Source: Purshia tridentata
Lineage: Eukaryota; Streptophyta; Magnoliopsida; Rosales; Rosaceae
Assembly (NCBI GenBank): GCA_003254885.1
Contig: QANT01000639.1
Coordinates: 1 to 32,900 of the forward strand
Direction: 5' to 3'
Length of the DNA stretch: 32,900 nucleotides
In this document: positions 29,213-32,900 of the stretch, piece by piece
Layout of the letters: every line of letters starts with the position of its first letter
How positions within the stretch are numbered: position 1 is the stretch's first letter
The notes under the pieces: model-generated
What the model saw: the letters and a program-made list of their open reading frames with translations, nothing else
Told to the model about the DNA's origin: nothing
The model's database searches: none
Program-made: the position numbers and the translations under genes

Positions 29213-30478
29213 ATATTAGTATCTGGACTCAGGAGCAAGTAATCACATGTTTGGAAAGAAAGATATTTTTGTACAGCTACAATAACACACCTACGAGCCT
29301 GTTAGCCTGGGAGATTCCTAAAAATTGGCAATTATTAATCGGGAAACGAAAGGTGATAATCAATTAGAAGAACAACCTCCTTCATTTAAGATGTTTATTA
29401 AATTCCGAATATGAAAACCAACATCCTAAGTCTTGGCTAGTTGCTTTAGAGAGGATATGTGATTCACATGGAAAACAACCACTTGGAGTTAAGAGATGCA
29501 CGAATGAGACTTATTACTCGAGTTTAGATGACAAAGAATCGTATGTTTTCTTTCTATTTAAGCACAAAGTTGGAACATTGTCTGGCTAATCTCATTGAGA
29601 GTGAAACTGGAAAGTGGCTCCTACGGTTTGGGCATCTTTACTTTCATAGATTGAAGTTGCTGTTCACAAGTCGTATAGTGAAAGAGCTGCCAAATATGGA
29701 GGTACTAGATTGTGTGTATGCCACTTGTGTGCTTAGCAAGCAGGCACGAAAACCTTTTCCCACTAGAGTCTCATGAAGAGCATAAGCACCTCTACAATTT
29801 GTGCACACAGATATTTGTGGACCTCTTGAACCTATATTGTTTGGAGGTAACAAATATTTTATTACATTATTGATGACTTTAGTAGAAAAGTATGGACCTA
29901 CTTTCTTAAAGAAAAGTCTGCTGCATTTGAAGTATTCAAAAGATTTAAAGCTTTCACTGAAACTAAAATGGTAGTAAGCTTGTAACAATTAGATCAAATC
30001 GAGTAAGGAATGCACCTCTACTGCATTTCAAATTTTCAACAAGGAATATGAAGTTCAACATTAGCTTACTACTACTTATACTTCACAGCAAAATAAGATA
30101 GCAAAAAGGAAGAAGTGTACAATTTTGGATATGACTAGAACTCTTCTCAAAGAAAAAATGTTACCAAGGGTTTTTTGGGTAGAAGCAGTGACATGTTCAG
30201 TATACTTGCTGAAAGGATGTGCTACAATGAGTGTCAAAAACAAAACCCCCCAAGAAGCATGGAGCAGAGTCAAGCTAAGTGTAGCACATTTAAAAATCTT
30301 TAGATGTGTTGCCTATGTACAAGTGCATGCAACTAGACGAAGGAAGGTTGATAATCATGAAGAAAGGTGTGTGTTTATGGAATACAGTAAAGAGTCCAAA
30401 GCATACAAACTGTATAATCCTCAATCGAAGAAGGTGGTGATAAGTAAAGATGTCGTTTTCGATGAAGCAACAACATGA
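29213..30478 (+). pseudogene. Copia 3 protease and integrase remnant
   Basis: Protease LDSGASNHMFGKKDIFV is intact locally but out of frame with its neighbours. The pre-integrase part reads LLRFGHLYFHRLKLL and CVYATCVLSKQARKPF. The integrase core is fragmented (HTDICGPLEP, then frameshifts). At 30081 the text SQQNKIAKRKK replaces the usual QQNGVAERK-type motif, so the catalytic Glu codon (30104-30106) is AAA, Lys. It continues LDMTRTLLKEKMLPRVFWVE and HATRRRKVDNHEERCVFMEY. Confidence 0.85.
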
Positions 30479-30719
30479 AAGTGGGCTAATATTGATACAC
30501 CAATGAAAAATATTGCACTTGGAGACAAAGAAGCACATACACAACCAAGAGACACAACAATCATAACCCCTCCATCTCTTGGTGAATCACCTCCTTCATC
30601 AAATAGACAACCTCAGAAAGAAGATGATGTCACTCCTTCACCAATAACTCATCTGCTTATAATATAGTAAGTCCCTCTTAAAGTGAAACTCCACCCCTTC
30701 GAAAAAAGCGAGTATGAGA

Positions 30720-32264
30720 AGTATACGAGGCCACATATGAGTTGATCTATGATGAAGATGAAGATGAAGAAGAAGAAACAAATTTGTTTTGTCTATATGC
30801 TGATCACGAACCCTTAAATTCTCAAAAGGAAAATGCAAAAGAATGTTAGCAGATGGTTATGAGAGAGGAAATGCAAGCTCTCGAGAAGAATGATTCGTGG
30901 AAATTGATCGTACTTTCACCGTAACGTAAGAATATTTGCATTAAATTGGTCTAAAAAATTAAGAGAAATGCAGATGACAGTATTGAATGTTATAAAGCGA
31001 GACTTCTAGCTAAAGATTATGGACAAAAATATGTAATTGATTATGAAAAGGTGTTTGCCCCTGTAGTCAGACTTGATACAGTAAGACTAATCATTTCACT
31101 AGTAGCAGCTCACAAGTGTAGTGTGTATCAATTTGATATCAAGCCAACTATCTTTAATTAGATACTTGATGAAGAGGTGTATGTACAAGAGCTAGAAGGA
31201 TTTACTATCTTCGGTGAAGAGCACAAAGTGTATCTAAAAAAGGCACTATACGAGCTTAAACAAGCTCCTAGGGCCTATAACACACGGATTGATGGGTATC
31301 TACAGGCACATGGGTTTGTGAAATGCCTATATGAGCATTCATTGTATATTAAAAAAGGAAATGGTAAAGAACTCATGATGTTGTACATTTATGCTGATGA
31401 TTTGCTTTTCACTGGAAATTATGCAAAAAATTTTGCTTAGTTTAAGCAAGACATGTTAAAAGTCTGAGGGGATTGTTATGTTACAAAAGAAGTACATGGG
31501 AGAGATACTTGAGAAGTTCAAAGTAAATGCAGCATAATCAACACTTTAGTTGTGACAAATCATAAGATGTCCAAAGATGAAGAAGGAGATGTTGTTGATT
31601 CAACTTAATACAAGAATATAATTGGCAGTTTAAGGCATCTCACTATGACAAGGCTTGACATAGTATATGAACTAAGCTTGCTAAGTTGTTATATGGAAAC
31701 ACCAAAGAGTCTAATTAGCATGCAGCCAAAAGAATACTACGATATGTAAAGGGAACTCTGAATTTTGGACTGTTTTATGCATATAGTGAGAAGTTTGAAG
31801 TATTTAGTTATTCAGATAGTGATTGGCAACGAGATCCTGATGAACAAAAAGTGTATAACGGGCTATGTGTTTTTTAGTTCATTAACTACTTTTTCTTGAT
31901 CATCAAAGAAATAAAGCATTGTAGCCTTGTCCTCATGTGAAATAGAGTATGTTGCAGCTACCTCCACTATTTGTGAAGCCATTTGGTTGAAGAATTTGTT
32001 ATCTGCACTAAACCTCAACAGGAATCCACTGTAATGTATGTGGACAATAAATCACCAATAAGGCTAGCTAAAAATCCAGTGAAACATGGGAAAAGCAAAC
32101 ACATCAACACAAGATTCCATTATCTCAGAGATCATGTTAAACAAAAGACTGTTAAGCTAGCTTATTATCACACGCTTGAGCAAGTAGCTGATATCTTCAC
32201 CAAGCCATTACCTTTTAAAAGTTTTGTAGGGATGAGAGACATGCTTGGGATGAAGGAAGTCTAG
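30720..32264 (+). pseudogene. Copia 3 reverse transcriptase and RNase H remnant
   Basis: The RT reads YEATYELIYDEDEDEEEE-type linker, then ARLLAKDYGQKYVIDYEKVF with stops, then EEVYVQELEGFTIFGEEHKV, YELKQAPRAYNTRIDGYLQ and the catalytic motif YADD at LYIYADDLLFTG. It stops at 31440. RNase H pieces include YSDSDWQRDPDE and MYVDNKSPIRLAKNPVKHGK, SKHINTRFHYLRD and EQVADIFTKPLPF, ending at 32264. Confidence 0.9.
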
Positions 32265-32303
32265 AGTGAAAGAGAGTACAAACAGACCTAGTTTGAAGTT
32301 GAG

Positions 32304-32591
32304 TGTTTGAAACAACAAACCAGGACTGTTTGTGACTTGGTCTTCAGACTGACAACTGAAGAGTAGCTGTAGGAGTGACCGATTTATATGCTGATTTCTA
32401 GCATAATAGGTTTGTTGCTATTATTTTTGGTTTTATCTAAATAATTACATGTAATTTTTATATAAATGTAAGTCAGTTTCAATAACAAGAAGAGATCATT
32501 GAGTTTGCGTGGTCTTATCATCTTAGAGTGTTTTAATTTGTTAGACTTGTGAAATATAGAAGTTTTTTGTTTCGCTTAAAAGAAACTAGCA
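32304..32591 (+). repeat. Right LTR of copia 3
   Basis: It begins TGTTTGAAACAACAAACC and ends GAAACTAGCA, matching the left LTR with several indels. Confidence 0.85.
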
Positions 32592-32662
32592 TTTAGGTAG
32601 TCTTATATATGCACATCTATTGTAATACAAAAAGATCAATTGAATCTAATACTATTTTTAGA
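32592..32662 (+). repeat. Right piece of the split copia LTR (element 4)
   Basis: The text TATTGTAATACAAAAAGATC and AATCTAATAC resembles a copia LTR 3' end. It is followed at once by a primer-site-like sequence. Confidence 0.4.
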
Positions 32663-32900
32663 TGATATTAGAGCTATATATTCATCTGATTTACAAATCA
32701 TGTTATGCATTCTGGTGCTTCAAACCGCAGGAGTACTTATGCCATTCATTATGTTAAGTGTTCAACTATGCAAGGCATTCAGAATGTTACACCCAACTCA
32801 CTTTTGAGCAATTCCAACAAATTGCAGCCGTAATAAACAAAATAACAAGATCAACCATCAGAGAATGTTCGGTCTTGTTGGAACAAAGAGTAAAAGAACA
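32663..32900 (+). mobile_element. Start of copia element 4 internal region (runs off window)
   Basis: TGATATTAGAGC (32663-32674) is a decayed TGGTATCAGAGC primer site. The rest is leader or early gag without a sustained frame. It continues beyond the right edge. Confidence 0.4.

Larger units (their letters stand above)
27932..32591 (+). mobile_element. Ty1/copia LTR retrotransposon 3 (defective)
   Basis: The LTRs are about 307 and 288 bp (27932-28238 and 32304-32591). A primer site follows the left one. Domains in order are gag, zinc knuckle, protease, integrase, RT and RNase H, with many stops and frameshifts. LTR divergence is visibly higher than in element 1, so it is older. No clear target duplication is visible (GTTTG left, TTTAG right). 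Confidence 0.9.

Overview
This is plant nuclear DNA, most likely from a woody eudicot. The evidence is a wall-associated-kinase-type exon, three Ty1/copia retrotransposons with initiator-Met-tRNA primer sites, non-autonomous hAT, CACTA and Mutator-type elements, AT-rich intergenic DNA and plant-style AT-rich introns. The species cannot be fixed from the sequence. Two single N bases (6531 and 9020) both lie inside one retrotransposon and look like assembly joins.

Layout. Positions 1-1900 (minus strand) hold the first exon of a WAK-like receptor gene, with a duplicated start region that creates an upstream ORF. From 1500 to 3420 the exon's upstream DNA recurs in three diverged copies, mixed with decayed CACTA-type fragments. 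A 1.43 kb Mutator-like element with an 11-bp target duplication lies at 4000-5426, followed by a decayed unidentified coding fragment (5490-5790). Copia element 1 (plus strand) covers 6156-10406. A possible broken gene start or LTR follows and is split by a hAT element with a perfect 8-bp target duplication (10619-11736). A textbook short CACTA element lies at 12259-12943.

The region 13900-18600 is the most gene-like non-transposon DNA. Two related minus-strand loci (about 13.9-14.4 kb and 18.2-18.6 kb) share promoter sequence, a TATA-like box, a short upstream ORF starting Met-Leu-Ile and a downstream ATG overlapping an upstream stop in TGATG. Between them lie a Mutator-like element with a 9-bp target duplication, a small foldback element, a 364-bp tandem repeat and a 104-bp tandem duplication. 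Copia element 2 (minus strand, 18782-25330, TATAT target duplication) is interrupted in its reverse transcriptase by a 1.6 kb foreign insertion. After it come a LINE-type RNase H remnant (25932-26375), a probable hAT-type element (26500-27190) and copia element 3 (plus strand, 27932-32591). Element 3 appears to be nested inside the LTR of a fourth copia element that runs off the right edge.

None of the copia elements can encode a full polyprotein. All three have lost the same integrase residue, the catalytic glutamate: two by a stop codon at exactly that codon and one by Glu to Lys. No tRNA, rRNA, CRISPR array or intact multi-gene system was found. The strongest candidates for something undescribed are the paired TGATG micro-gene loci and the shared integrase lesion.
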